DNA of 64,000 nt, from positions 62,001-126,000 of the forward strand of contig CANNAN010000012.1 in assembly GCA_947502635.1 (NCBI GenBank), written 5' to 3'. The notes under the pieces were generated by a model, which was given only the letters and a program-made list of their open reading frames with translations, searched no databases and was not told the DNA's origin. Made by a program: the position numbers and the translations under genes. Positions 43,164-53,317 of the stretch are shown here, one piece after another (the stretch's first letter is position 1; every line of letters starts with the position of its first letter). This stretch comes from an uncultured Flavobacteriaceae bacterium (GTDB taxonomy: Bacteria > Bacteroidota > Bacteroidia > Flavobacteriales > Flavobacteriaceae).

Positions 43164-43622
43164 ATGCCAAGCAATGATCCCGTAGTTGGTTTTCACTTTT
43201 CTGTCATTTTTGAATTAGTACCTCAATTTTCCATTGATACTAAATTTCAAAGTGTAAACGGTTTAAAAGTAACTATGGAAACAGAACCTTATACCGAAGG
43301 TGGACAAAACCGATTCAAACACAATTTCCCTCTTCGTTCAGGGTATCAGGATTTGGTGTTGAAAAGGGGGCTAACCTCAGATATATCGGGTTTGTCCATG
43401 TGGTGTAATCAGGCTTTGGAAAGTTTTGTTTTTTATCCAGCAAACTTAGTGGTTTCGCTTTTAAATGAAAATGGGAATCCTATTAAAGTTTGGTATGTAT
43501 CACATGCCATTCCTATAAGTTATGAGTTTAGCGACTTTAATGCCGAAGAAAATAAAATTGTTATTGAGACCATCACGTTACGATATAATTTTTTTAAAGA
43601 ATTGCCTGTTCCAGGTTTTTAA
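43164..43622 (+). CDS. eCIS tube-initiator protein (Afp5-like), second tube copy
   Basis: A 152-residue gp19-like tube protein with VGFHFSVIFELV, FQSVNGLKVTMETEPYTEGGQNRF and LVLKRGLTSDISGLSMWCNQAL. It is paralogous to but clearly different from the protein at 42718. By analogy with Afp5 it probably sits between the hub and the main tube as the initiator ring. It starts five bases after the first tube gene. Confidence 0.88.
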   Translation: MPSNDPVVGFHFSVIFELVPQFSIDTKFQSVNGLKVTMETEPYTEGGQNRFKHNFPLRSGYQDLVLKRGLTSDISGLSMWCNQALESFVFYPANLVVSLLNENGNPIKVWYVSHAIPISYEFSDFNAEENKIVIETITLRYNFFKELPVPGF

Positions 43623-43630
43623 AAATAACT

Positions 43631-43804
43631 ATGGCTATAGAAATTAAGGAATTACGAATAAAAGTTAATGTCGTTGAACCTAACGAAAATTCACATTTTA
43701 CAGAAAAAATCAATACCGTAAAATGGCAAGAATTAAAAACTTCAATAGTTAATGAATGTGCCTCAAAAGTATTAGAGAAAATTAAAGAAAGAAGCGAAAG
43801 ATGA
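43631..43804 (+). CDS. DUF5908-like eCIS mini-protein (57 residues)
   Basis: A 57-residue frame beginning MAIEIKELRIKVNVVEPNEN and ending KVLEKIKERSER. It starts eight bases after the second tube gene, and its stop codon overlaps the next start as ATGA, so it is clearly part of the operon. The MxIEIxELxIKxxV opening and the position between tube and hub genes match the short DUF5908 proteins of eCIS loci. The function is not known; a chaperone or baseplate accessory role is possible. Confidence 0.75.
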   Translation: MAIEIKELRIKVNVVEPNENSHFTEKINTVKWQELKTSIVNECASKVLEKIKERSER

Positions 43805-44571
43805 TAAAAGGATTGTTTGGAGTCATAGACAAAATGCGTATTGAGGTTTTTCCAACTAAAGAATATGCAGAACCTCCTAAAAAAACCATTTTCGTTCAGT
43901 TAAACCCTGAAAAATATTCCATGAAACACAATGTTGAGTTTTGTGAGAATCAAGCTATGGGAACCTCTGGAACCGATTTGCGTTTTAATAGGATTGAAGG
44001 TGAAGAAGTTAATTTTGAATTCTTTTTTGATAGTTCTGGAATTGTTCCACCTGGAAAAATTAAGGATGGAAAAGGAGAAGAATCACTTTTAGATGTTGTT
44101 GGAGATATAGCAAATACATTAAAACCAGCCATTGTAAATCCATTTGGAGAAGTTGAAACCGTCGAAAAAGAAGTTGAAGCATTCAAAAACCTATTAATGG
44201 GGTATGATGGAGACACACACCAAACGGCTTATTTAAAATTACTTTGGGGTGGCTATAGTTTAAGCTGTCGTTTAAAAAGTATGGATATTGAATACACCCT
44301 TTTTAGAAAAGATGGAAGACCCATTCGCGCCAAAGTAAAATGTGTTTTTAAAGGAACAATCGATTATAAATTAATGGTCGCCAAAGAGAATAAAAGCTCT
44401 CCCGATTTAACACATGAAAGAACCTTTAAAATGAACGACAACCTACCCCGAATTTCAGAAACGATATTCCAAAGCAATAGCTATTATATAGATCTTGCTA
44501 GGTATAATAAGTTAATGAGTTTTAGACAGTTAAAAGTTGGTCAAAAAATAAAATTTCCACCCCTTAAATAG
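43801..44571 (+). CDS. eCIS baseplate hub/wedge protein with C-terminal LysM (Afp7/gp53-like)
   Basis: A 256-residue protein with the hallmark FVQLNPEKYSMKHNVEF near the N-terminus, a central beta domain with YLKLLWGGYSLSCRLKSMDIEYTLFRKDGRPIRAKVKC, and a C-terminal LysM-like segment (NLPRISETIFQSNSYYIDLARYNKL...LKVGQKIKFPP). This corresponds to the Afp7/Pvc7 protein that joins the tube initiator and the spike hub. It overlaps the DUF5908 gene by four bases, and the spike gene follows after eight bases. Confidence 0.9.
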   Translation: MIKGLFGVIDKMRIEVFPTKEYAEPPKKTIFVQLNPEKYSMKHNVEFCENQAMGTSGTDLRFNRIEGEEVNFEFFFDSSGIVPPGKIKDGKGEESLLDVVGDIANTLKPAIVNPFGEVETVEKEVEAFKNLLMGYDGDTHQTAYLKLLWGGYSLSCRLKSMDIEYTLFRKDGRPIRAKVKCVFKGTIDYKLMVAKENKSSPDLTHERTFKMNDNLPRISETIFQSNSYYIDLARYNKLMSFRQLKVGQKIKFPPLK

Positions 44572-44579
44572 AAGAAGTC

Positions 44580-46268
44580 ATGCCAACGACCGTAAAGCCT
44601 TTTTTTCCTACAGATACGTTATTGAAACTAGAATTTGCTATAAATGGGGATAGTAACAATGGCTTAGATTCTCTGTTAACAGATGCAAAGGTACATTTTG
44701 AATTGAACAAAATTCCGTTTGCCAAATTTACTTTTGCCACAGCCGAGGAAGATTTTGAAGGAAACGAAGATTCTCCTTTACATGCATTGCATCACGAACC
44801 TACAGATCCGCCACTTGAAATTGAAGTAAAAGTGTCTTTTGAAGGCACTATGAAAACCCTTTTTAAAGGCGTTATAAAATCGTTAGATCAACAGCATGAA
44901 AATTGCCAGGTAGTGGCTAAAATTGAGTGTAAAGATGTTGCTTTACGATTGTCTCAATCGGCAACAGAAGAAGAAAATAACAATCAAACCTTTGAAGAAA
45001 AGTTAACTAATTACACCACTAATTTAACGTTAAGTGGCAATTTAACTGGACAGAGCTGGGGAGAAGAACAAATCACTCATAATAACACAACAGTACCTTG
45101 GGACTATTTAGTTGGGTTTTTAGATTCTATAGGAATGATGGTCGCCTTACGAAATGGTGAATTTGTTGGAATAGATATTTTAAAACCCGAAAGTAAACCT
45201 ATTTATGTAGCCGAGAACGGTATTAATGTTTTTGCTTTTACAGGACAATTAGATGCTGAAAGAAAAAAATCGGCAGTAACTATAGAGCGTTGGGATATTG
45301 AAAACCAAGAAACAGTAACCGTTGAAGCATCTCAAAGTGCTCCAGAAAACCCGCATACAGTTCGTTTAAGTGAAACCGTTCTGCAAGAAGCAACCTTACA
45401 GCGGGTAGCCGATACCATTATTGCAAAAAGTAATCTGGCATCGGTAACTGGCAGAGTAACCACTTTTGGGAATTTATTAGCAAAATCTGGAGATTACATA
45501 AGCTTTAAAAAGGTAAATACACAGATTAATGATGCCGTTTTATTAATCACTCAAGAAGAACATAGTATTCAAAACGGGTGTTGGAAAACAGAGTATATAT
45601 ATGGTTTAGAAAGCGAAAGATCATTTACCGAAAAGACAAGTTCGGGTGTAAACAACACCCATGCAGAAATTGGTCAAACTAATACAATTAATGGTTTACA
45701 AATAGGGATTGTTACCAAAATTATAGAAGACCCTAACAATCAGTTTCGGGTTAAAGTGAGAATTCCTCAATTGTCTAATAATGGTGAAGGCGTCTGGGCA
45801 AGATTAGCAACAATGAACGCCTCTAAGGATATGGGGAGTTATTTTATTCCGAGTATTAATGACGAAGTTATTGTGGGATGCTTGAATAATAACCCAGATA
45901 CTCCAATCATTTTGGGAAGCTTATATAGTAGTAATAAACCCATGCCTTATCCAATAGAAGAAGAAAATTATATCAAAGGATTTGTTACCAAAGAAGGAAC
46001 TAAGATCATCATGGATGATGAGAAAAAAAGTATTGAATTAAGTACTAAAAAAGGAAATATCCTAACAATAAGTGATGATTTGAAAGGCTTTGTAATAGAA
46101 GATGAAAACAAGAATAAAATAACGATGAACGACCAAGGCATCACCATAGAAAGTTGTAAAGATTTAAACATGAAAGCAACAGGGAATGTTAAAGTAGAAG
46201 GCGTGAATATAGATGTTGAAGGTAGCGGTAAAATGACCTTAAAAGGATCTATGATAAATTTAAATTAA
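44580..46268 (+). CDS. eCIS VgrG-like spike/hub protein (Afp8)
   Basis: A 562-residue protein combining a gp27-like hub (residues ~1-330) and a gp5-like OB-fold plus beta-helix spike (IGIVTKIIEDPNNQFRVKVRIPQLSNNGEGVWARLA, PSINDEVIVGCLNNNPDTPIILGSLYSSNKP). The C-terminal tail has VEGVNIDVEGSGKMTLKGSMINLN, the repeating strand pattern of a spike needle. It forms the trimeric spike at the end of the tube. The PAAR tip gene follows directly (seven bases). Confidence 0.93.
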   Translation: MPTTVKPFFPTDTLLKLEFAINGDSNNGLDSLLTDAKVHFELNKIPFAKFTFATAEEDFEGNEDSPLHALHHEPTDPPLEIEVKVSFEGTMKTLFKGVIKSLDQQHENCQVVAKIECKDVALRLSQSATEEENNNQTFEEKLTNYTTNLTLSGNLTGQSWGEEQITHNNTTVPWDYLVGFLDSIGMMVALRNGEFVGIDILKPESKPIYVAENGINVFAFTGQLDAERKKSAVTIERWDIENQETVTVEASQSAPENPHTVRLSETVLQEATLQRVADTIIAKSNLASVTGRVTTFGNLLAKSGDYISFKKVNTQINDAVLLITQEEHSIQNGCWKTEYIYGLESERSFTEKTSSGVNNTHAEIGQTNTINGLQIGIVTKIIEDPNNQFRVKVRIPQLSNNGEGVWARLATMNASKDMGSYFIPSINDEVIVGCLNNNPDTPIILGSLYSSNKPMPYPIEEENYIKGFVTKEGTKIIMDDEKKSIELSTKKGNILTISDDLKGFVIEDENKNKITMNDQGITIESCKDLNMKATGNVKVEGVNIDVEGSGKMTLKGSMINLN

Positions 46269-46275
46269 GAATAAA

Positions 46276-46566
46276 ATGGGAGCAGCAGCAAGAGTTACAG
46301 ATATGCATACATGTCCTATGACGACAGGAACAACGCCTCACGTAGGAGGTCCTTTATTACCAGGAAGCAACACAACCGTTTTAATAGGCGGTTTACCAGC
46401 ATCTGTAGCAGGAGATAGTTGTGTGTGTACAGGCCCGCCAGATACTTTAGCAGCAGGATCTTCTTCTGTTTTTATAGCGGGAAGTCCAGCAGTGAGAATG
46501 GGTGATTCAACCGCTCATGGCGGTGTCGTTATAGTAGGTTGTCCAACAGTCATAATAGGTGGTTAA
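46276..46566 (+). CDS. PAAR-domain spike tip protein (Afp10)
   Basis: A 96-residue PAAR protein: AARVTDMHTCPMTTG, HVGGPLLPGSNTTVLIGGLPASVAGDSCVC and GSPAVRMGDSTAHGGVVIVGCPTV. His and Cys residues fit the zinc-binding tip of the PAAR cone. It sharpens the VgrG-like spike for membrane puncture and carries no C-terminal extension that could be an effector. Confidence 0.95.
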   Translation: MGAAARVTDMHTCPMTTGTTPHVGGPLLPGSNTTVLIGGLPASVAGDSCVCTGPPDTLAAGSSSVFIAGSPAVRMGDSTAHGGVVIVGCPTVIIGG

Positions 46567-46577
46567 AAAAAGAACAA

Positions 46578-46997
46578 ATGGAAGATAAATCATTTTTAGG
46601 AACAGGTTGGAGTTTTCCACCCACATTTAAAAATCAGTCAGGAACCAATGAGATGGTTTCAAGAGAGGTAGATATATTTCAAAGCTTGCAAATTTTATTG
46701 ACAACTCAATTGAATGAAAGAATTATGCGATCCGATTTTGGATGTGATTTAAGTGCTTTGTTATATGAAAACATCACCATTACCCTCCTTACAAAAATAA
46801 AGGGGATTATAGAAAATGCCATACTAAAATATGAACCAAGAATAGATTTGTTAGATGTCGATTTTCAATCGGAAGAAACAGAAATCAATAACGGTATCAT
46901 CCACATCGAAATTGTATATAAAATAAGAGCTACTAATTCCAGAAAGAATTACGTATTCCCTTATTATTTAGAAGAAGGAACGTTTGTGAAAAAATAA
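46578..46997 (+). CDS. gp25-like baseplate wedge protein (Afp9)
   Basis: From the ATG at 46578 the protein is 139 residues (MEDKSFLGTGWSFPPTF). An upstream in-frame ATG at 46539 lies inside the PAAR gene and is unlikely. The core VDIFQSLQILLTTQLNERIMRSDFGCDLSALLYENI is the conserved gp25/lysozyme-like wedge signature. It links the baseplate to the first sheath ring and helps trigger contraction. It starts 11 bases after the PAAR stop. Confidence 0.92.
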   Translation: MEDKSFLGTGWSFPPTFKNQSGTNEMVSREVDIFQSLQILLTTQLNERIMRSDFGCDLSALLYENITITLLTKIKGIIENAILKYEPRIDLLDVDFQSEETEINNGIIHIEIVYKIRATNSRKNYVFPYYLEEGTFVKK

Positions 46998-47008
46998 GTT
47001 AAATACAA

Positions 47009-50000
47009 ATGAAAAATTGTAATTCAATATTATCCATACATGAAGGCATGGGAACGACTCAAAAAGATAGAGTAAGACCCGCTTTACAAACGAACTTTTT
47101 CCTTTTAGATGAGAGAAATGAAGAAAGTTTTATACTGTTTGTACAACGGCTTTCAAAGTATGTGAAATTCTATAATGAGTTTAATAGTAGCGAAGGGGAT
47201 TGGTCAAACTTTTTTCAAAAAGAATCCACATCCATACTTATTTATATGGCTAGCTGGAATATTGAATTGCTTCAAAATTCATTCGAAATCAAAAAAAATG
47301 AGATTTTTATAAATGCAGATTTTTCTGCTCAAAAAAGCTTATTGCTAGACTATTTTAACCAATTAGAAAAGGAGTTTGATGATTTTTTAAAAAGAGCAGA
47401 GACATTAGATGACGCTATTATAGAAAAAGAAAGTTTACTCGCTTCATCCTATATGATAAGTGCCAAATTTATGTCGGTTTTCGACCAAATAAATGCAGCG
47501 ACTCATATAACATCATTATTAAAAAACCATGTATTTATAAAAACAACCCAACAACTTTTTGGTTTGCTTTTATCATGGAAAAATTTCTCGCAAAATGCCG
47601 TTGCTTATCAATTAGAAAAGTATTCAAAACACACGCCACATTATGCACTTTTTCTTTCCTTTTTAAAATTACTTGAAGTCGCCAAAGAAAAGTTTAATGA
47701 ATTCACAAAAAAACATTTAGACTTTTACTATAAAGATGTTTTAAAAATTAAAAACAAAAATGCGCAGCCAGATTATGTACATTTAGTAGCAGAACCATTT
47801 ACAACAAAACCATTTTTAATTCCTAAAGACACTATTTTTTCAGCAGGTAAAAATGGCAATGGTAAAAATAAATTCTATGCCTCAACATCAGACCAAACAG
47901 TTAACCAAATAAAACTAAACTCTTTTTTTAGTCACCATAGAAAAGATAATCAATTTTTTAAAACAACAGATTTATTTGATGTTAATGCAACAGGGGAAAG
48001 TTTTGATGTTTTTACAAATAATAAACAAGAATTTAAAGAAGGACTAATGATTGCAAGTCCGTTGTTGTTTTTGCAAAGTGGAGAAAGACATATTTATTTA
48101 AAATTCAACCAAAAGATATACAAGGCCAGTGATTTTAATTTTTATATAACTGGAGAAGAGGAAAGTATTGAAATAACCGAAAAAATAGATGCCAAGGGCT
48201 TTATTAAATTAACCATTCCAGCTACAGAAAAGGCAATTGTTCCTTTCGATTCTGAAATCCATAAAGACTTTTTGGTGCAGTCTGAATTTCCTGTTTTAAA
48301 AATCATACCAAGACATAAAGACATTATTACTTCAGTAAACAAAATTGTATTAAAAGTATCAGTAAATAACTTTAAGTCATTTGTCTTAGAATCAGATTCT
48401 GGAGTTATAGATGTTGAAAAGCCTTTTTATCCTTTTGGAGAATTTCCGAAAAATGGCAATGGAATGATTTTGAGTTCCAATGAGTTTTTTATGAAAAACG
48501 AAGCTGTAGCATCATTAGGAATAACAAGTATTTTAAATAATATTTTATTTGTAGATAGTTCAATTCCAATAGCAGCAGCATCAGCAGAAAATATAGCGAT
48601 TGCAAGTAAAGCAGCAAAGAATGAAACTTCTCAAGAATTTGCACAAAAAGAGAGTCCTTCAAAAGAAAGTCAATCATTTCAAAAAAGCAAACTAAAATTT
48701 TTAACAGAAACTAATTGGATCAATAAAAAAGTAACCATTTTTCATTTAACTAATGGCCAGTGGAAAGAATATTCAGATCATTTAGTACCCATTTCAAATA
48801 ATTATCCGCTAAAAGACTATCATTTTGATGAAGTTGTTACAGAAAATATCGTTTCAAATGGCAAATTTAGAATAGAATTAAACGATTCGCAATATATAGG
48901 CGAAACCTATATGGAAGATTATATTCTAAAGAGCGAAAACAATACAACACTGCCTTATAAGCCTAGAATTAAAGAATTTGTTTTTAATTATACGGTTTCA
49001 GAAACTATAAATTTAGCAACCAGAACAGGCGAAAAAAATACCGTAGAAATTTTTAAAGTACAACCATATGGCTATACTAAAAAAGATAAAGGTGTTATAA
49101 GTTTTTCAAGTTTAAAGAGTCATCAAGGCTTTGTTTATATAGGATTCGACACTGTAGAGCCCCAAGATGGATTAAGCTTCTTAATTCAATTAGAAGAAGG
49201 CACTGCAAATCCATTATTAGAACCAGCAACAATTACATGGAACTATTTAAGTAATAATAAATGGGAAAATTTTGAGCAAAATGACCTAGGAGATGAAACG
49301 TATTCTCTAACACAATCGGGTTTAGTTGCTATAACAGTTCCAGAGTTTAAAGTAGATACCAATACAAGATTGCCAGAAAATTTATTTTGGGTAAGAATAT
49401 CGGTATCAAATATTCAGGCTATTAGTAAGTTTTTAGGAATTCATGTTCAGGCATTTAAAGCTGTTTTGGCAGATTTTGAAGGTATAGGAACCGAATTCTT
49501 AGAAAACACGCCAAAAGAAACCATTACTAAATCTTATAAAGCTATAAATGGCGTTAAGAAAATAATTCAACCTTATAGTTCTTTTTTAGGAAGAGTTGCC
49601 GAGCAAGACGATGCTTTATACATAAGAACCAGCGAAAGATTACGTCATAAAAATAGAGCGATTACCACTTGGGATTACGAAAGAATAGTACTAGAAGAAT
49701 TTCCTGAAGTTTATCGTTTAAAAACCTTAAATCATTACCGATATGATACTAAAATATCAAATGTTTCGGCAGGTTATGTAACGCTTATTCCTATTGCAAA
49801 ATCATCAACAACAGAAAACATTAGCTGGAAACCACTTTTAAGCCTTAATAAAATGCTTTTAATAAAAGAACACCTTTATAAAAAAGCATCACCACATGTT
49901 AGAATACATGTAAAAGCACCCAAATTAGAAAAAGTAGAAATTCAGTTTTGTGTGAAGTTTCATTTTGTACAGGGAATGGATACCCGATTGTACAAAGACC

Positions 50001-50275
50001 AACTTAAAGAAGCCATAAACAGTTATTTGAGCCCTTGGTCTTATGATGAAGCCGATTTCAATTTTGCCAACGACATTGAGTTTTCATCCATAATTCAATT
50101 GATTGACAATCAGAGTTACGTGGATTACATCACCGATTTTAAGGTGACCCAATATAAACTGGATGAAAACAATGAAATTATTGGTAATGCGATACAAAAC
50201 TTAGATAAGATTACACCGCAATCTGATTTTACATTATTTATTCCTACAGAAACACATACCATTAAAGAAATCTGA
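47009..50275 (+). CDS. eCIS baseplate protein J-like (Afp11)
   Basis: A 1088-residue protein. The N-terminal ~250 residues are helical and variable. The C-terminal third has baseplate-J features (LGRVAEQDDALYIRTSERLRHKNRAITTWDYERIVLEEFPEVYRLKTLNHYRYD and a final LYKDQLKEAINSYLSPWSYDE). It corresponds to Afp11/Pvc11, the gp6-like wedge protein that forms the baseplate iris. It lies 11 bases after Afp9 and five bases before the next gene. Confidence 0.88.
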   Translation: MKNCNSILSIHEGMGTTQKDRVRPALQTNFFLLDERNEESFILFVQRLSKYVKFYNEFNSSEGDWSNFFQKESTSILIYMASWNIELLQNSFEIKKNEIFINADFSAQKSLLLDYFNQLEKEFDDFLKRAETLDDAIIEKESLLASSYMISAKFMSVFDQINAATHITSLLKNHVFIKTTQQLFGLLLSWKNFSQNAVAYQLEKYSKHTPHYALFLSFLKLLEVAKEKFNEFTKKHLDFYYKDVLKIKNKNAQPDYVHLVAEPFTTKPFLIPKDTIFSAGKNGNGKNKFYASTSDQTVNQIKLNSFFSHHRKDNQFFKTTDLFDVNATGESFDVFTNNKQEFKEGLMIASPLLFLQSGERHIYLKFNQKIYKASDFNFYITGEEESIEITEKIDAKGFIKLTIPATEKAIVPFDSEIHKDFLVQSEFPVLKIIPRHKDIITSVNKIVLKVSVNNFKSFVLESDSGVIDVEKPFYPFGEFPKNGNGMILSSNEFFMKNEAVASLGITSILNNILFVDSSIPIAAASAENIAIASKAAKNETSQEFAQKESPSKESQSFQKSKLKFLTETNWINKKVTIFHLTNGQWKEYSDHLVPISNNYPLKDYHFDEVVTENIVSNGKFRIELNDSQYIGETYMEDYILKSENNTTLPYKPRIKEFVFNYTVSETINLATRTGEKNTVEIFKVQPYGYTKKDKGVISFSSLKSHQGFVYIGFDTVEPQDGLSFLIQLEEGTANPLLEPATITWNYLSNNKWENFEQNDLGDETYSLTQSGLVAITVPEFKVDTNTRLPENLFWVRISVSNIQAISKFLGIHVQAFKAVLADFEGIGTEFLENTPKETITKSYKAINGVKKIIQPYSSFLGRVAEQDDALYIRTSERLRHKNRAITTWDYERIVLEEFPEVYRLKTLNHYRYDTKISNVSAGYVTLIPIAKSSTTENISWKPLLSLNKMLLIKEHLYKKASPHVRIHVKAPKLEKVEIQFCVKFHFVQGMDTRLYKDQLKEAINSYLSPWSYDEADFNFANDIEFSSIIQLIDNQSYVDYITDFKVTQYKLDENNEIIGNAIQNLDKITPQSDFTLFIPTETHTIKEI

Positions 50276-50280
50276 AAATC

Positions 50281-53200
50281 ATGCCAACACAACACTATAT
50301 AGAAAAAGATAGAATATTACCACCTTCTCAGGATTTTGAATACTTGTTGGATGAAGGGTTCAAATATATTGAGCAGCTTGGTTCTAAATTCTGGACAGAT
50401 TATAATCCCCATGATCCAGGCATTACCATTTTAGATGTGTTATGTTATGTTATTACAGAGCTTGGTTATCGTGCCGATTTTGATATCAAAGATCTTTTAA
50501 CAAATAAAAATGGAACTATAGAAAATAGTACGTTTTTTTCGGCAGCAACTATTTTTACAAATGCACCGTTAACAGTCATTGATTATAGAAAACTACTCAT
50601 TGATATTAAAGGAGTTTCAAACGCCTGGTTATTGCCTACAAAAAAAACAACCGATGTCAATGGTTATTTGCTGCCAAATGATAGTGAAGCATCGATTTAC
50701 ATTAATAAAATTGAAGATAAATTAAGCCTTAAGAAAGTAGACAAAAACAATAAATTATTAGAAAAACTACGATTAAGAGGCTTAAACAAAATAAAAATAG
50801 AACTAGATGAAGATCCTATTCTAGGAGATTTAAATACATTAATATTAGAGTATGCCTTTTGGGAAAATAACCGTTGGGTAAACCTTAAAATAGTACCTCA
50901 ATTTACCCATTGGAATCATTCGGGGGCACAATTGTTCAAGAAAATGAACACCCCATCAAAAATAACAATTGATAGTGTTAAGAAAATAGAAGAGATTGTT
51001 TTTTTACAGGTAAGTAGAACTAGCAACCCAACAGATGCGCTGCATTTTAGAATTTTTACCGAAGATGTATCAGAACAAGATCTGGTAATCAATCATTTTT
51101 CAATAGAAAAAAATGTATCCAGCATCATTTCGTTGTTCGAACAAAAGAAAGATAAAATACAAGAAATATTTTCAACAATAGCAGTTAAATTACATCAAAA
51201 CAGAAATTTTACAGAGGATTATTTATGTACTGAAATTGTTGAAAAAGTTGCTATTGGTATTTGTGCAGATATCGAATTGCAACTGGGAGCTGATGCTGTG
51301 GAAGTCATGACCCAAATTCAAATAGCTATTGATAATATTATTAATCCAAAGATTTTATTTTACACTTTGGCACAAATGGTAAGTGAAGGCTATCATTCTG
51401 AGGATATTTTTTTAGGTCCAAAGCTAACTCACGGATTTTTAAAAGATGAAGAAATTGAAAAAGCACAATTAGCTAGCGAGATTCATGCATCCGATATTAT
51501 TGCAGTTTTAATGGAAGTTTCTGGGGTGAAATCGGTTAAAAACCTTATGATGACTGCTTATAATGAATTGGGAAAACCCATTACAAATGCGACTAACGAA
51601 AAATGGATTTTAAAACTTTCGGGAGAAGTAAAGCCTGTCTTTAATGCACAAAAGTCTAAATTATTACTCTTTCAAAAAAACATTCCTTTTTTACTGTCCG
51701 AAACCCAATTAATGTTGGTCGAACAAAAAGTAATTATGTATAAAACGCAATTCAATCAAAAGAAATTGCAAAATACAAAGAACGATTTTGAAATTGAAAA
51801 TGGCGATTATTATGATTTTGATCATTACTACAGTATTCAAGATGAATTTCCAAGAAATTATGGCTTAGGTAAAAATTATATTTCAGAAAAAGAGACACCT
51901 TTACGAAAAGCACAAGCGAAACAATTAAAAGGGTATTTGTATTTCTACGAACAGATTGTTGCTGACTTTTTTAGTCAATTGTACCATGCTAAAACGCTTT
52001 TCGATACAAAATCCATTACACAAACATACTTTGCCACATATCTGGAAACCAATCCTATAACGGGCGACGATTTTTATTCTAAAGAATTGTTTTCTAGCGA
52101 ACTGGAATCAAAATTATTAAATGGGGAATCTGCAGATGAAGTGTCGCTTTATGAAACTAAAAATGACTTTTACGATAGACGTAATAGAGTTTTAGATCAT
52201 TTATTAGCACGATTTTCAGAAAGCTTCAACGATTATGTGTTTATGATGTATCAACTATCTCAAAACACTTCTGGTATGGGATCACTTTCTTTTGATTATG
52301 AAGACTTAATAGAGGACAAGCAAAATTTTATTAATAATTATCCCGAGGTAAGTAGTAAAAGAGGCTTAAGAATTGATTATTTAAATGCAACAATAAACGA
52401 AACGACAAAGGCTTTAGAGTTTCATCCTTTTTGGGACTCAGACCATCGCGCGGGTTATGAAAAACGCGTAGCTAAGTTATTGGGCATTGGAGAAATTCCA
52501 CTGCGAGACATCGTTACAGAAGATAGTCCACAACCACAATGGACCGTAGTAACAGCAAGCGAAAGTTATGTATTTAAAATTATTGCTCCAGGTGTTGGTT
52601 TGCCAGAAAAATGGGCATGGGCTCAGAGTCATTTTTTAGATCAAAACCTGTATCAAATAACTAAAACTGGCGCAAATTTTCACTTGCATTTAGTAGATGA
52701 AACTAATAAGATAGCCCGATTAGATAAGAAATTTACTTCTGAAAGTGAAGCGTACGACTATTTAGTGCAAATGATAAAAATAATGAATATCTATTATGAA
52801 AATTTTTATTGTTTGGAACATATTTTACTAAGACCTTTTAAAAACAAGGCCTTTACAGATGATGACTTACTAACCGTTTGTTTAAATGACGATTGTGACG
52901 ACGAAGCCAATAATGACCCATATTCATTTAAAGCAACCATCGTTTTACCAGGTTATATTTCGCGATTCAAGAATCTCATTTTTAGAAAATATGCCGAAAA
53001 AGTATTTAGACAAGAAGCACCAGCGCATACTTTATTAAAAATATGTTGGGTAAATGCCAGTGACATGTTAGGGTTTCAAAATGCGTATAAAAATTGGCTT
53101 GAAAATTACAGGTATTATAGAAGGCATTTTTGTGAAAATACACTAACAAAAGCAGAAGAAACAAAATATAAAAAATCATTAAACGAACTCATTTTAGCAG

Positions 53201-53307
53201 TAAAAGAGCTCAATACATTATATCCAGAAGGGAATTTATATGATTGTGAACTAAGCGAATCAAACAATCCTATAATTCTTGCAAACACATCATTAGGAAC
53301 ATTATAA
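50281..53307 (+). CDS. eCIS baseplate wedge protein (Afp12-like)
   Basis: A 1008-residue protein with the conserved N-terminal block LLDEGFKYIEQLGSKFWTDYNPHDPGITILDVLCYVITELGYR, typical of Afp12-type wedge proteins in Bacteroidota eCIS. A second recognisable region near residues 540-700 (GYLYFYEQIVADFFSQL, NRVLDHLLARFSESFNDY) and a C-terminal HILLRPF segment are also typical. With Afp11 it builds the wedges of the baseplate. The mechanistic details are inferred from homologous particles. Confidence 0.85.
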   Translation: MPTQHYIEKDRILPPSQDFEYLLDEGFKYIEQLGSKFWTDYNPHDPGITILDVLCYVITELGYRADFDIKDLLTNKNGTIENSTFFSAATIFTNAPLTVIDYRKLLIDIKGVSNAWLLPTKKTTDVNGYLLPNDSEASIYINKIEDKLSLKKVDKNNKLLEKLRLRGLNKIKIELDEDPILGDLNTLILEYAFWENNRWVNLKIVPQFTHWNHSGAQLFKKMNTPSKITIDSVKKIEEIVFLQVSRTSNPTDALHFRIFTEDVSEQDLVINHFSIEKNVSSIISLFEQKKDKIQEIFSTIAVKLHQNRNFTEDYLCTEIVEKVAIGICADIELQLGADAVEVMTQIQIAIDNIINPKILFYTLAQMVSEGYHSEDIFLGPKLTHGFLKDEEIEKAQLASEIHASDIIAVLMEVSGVKSVKNLMMTAYNELGKPITNATNEKWILKLSGEVKPVFNAQKSKLLLFQKNIPFLLSETQLMLVEQKVIMYKTQFNQKKLQNTKNDFEIENGDYYDFDHYYSIQDEFPRNYGLGKNYISEKETPLRKAQAKQLKGYLYFYEQIVADFFSQLYHAKTLFDTKSITQTYFATYLETNPITGDDFYSKELFSSELESKLLNGESADEVSLYETKNDFYDRRNRVLDHLLARFSESFNDYVFMMYQLSQNTSGMGSLSFDYEDLIEDKQNFINNYPEVSSKRGLRIDYLNATINETTKALEFHPFWDSDHRAGYEKRVAKLLGIGEIPLRDIVTEDSPQPQWTVVTASESYVFKIIAPGVGLPEKWAWAQSHFLDQNLYQITKTGANFHLHLVDETNKIARLDKKFTSESEAYDYLVQMIKIMNIYYENFYCLEHILLRPFKNKAFTDDDLLTVCLNDDCDDEANNDPYSFKATIVLPGYISRFKNLIFRKYAEKVFRQEAPAHTLLKICWVNASDMLGFQNAYKNWLENYRYYRRHFCENTLTKAEETKYKKSLNELILAVKELNTLYPEGNLYDCELSESNNPIILANTSLGTL

Positions 53308-53317
53308 AAAACACATC

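Noticed and set aside
46539-46577. Earlier start of the gp25-like protein inside the PAAR gene
   Set aside because: Thirteen extra residues (MSNSHNRWLKKEQ) are the out-of-frame reading of the PAAR 3' end; the ATG at 46578 is the normal position.
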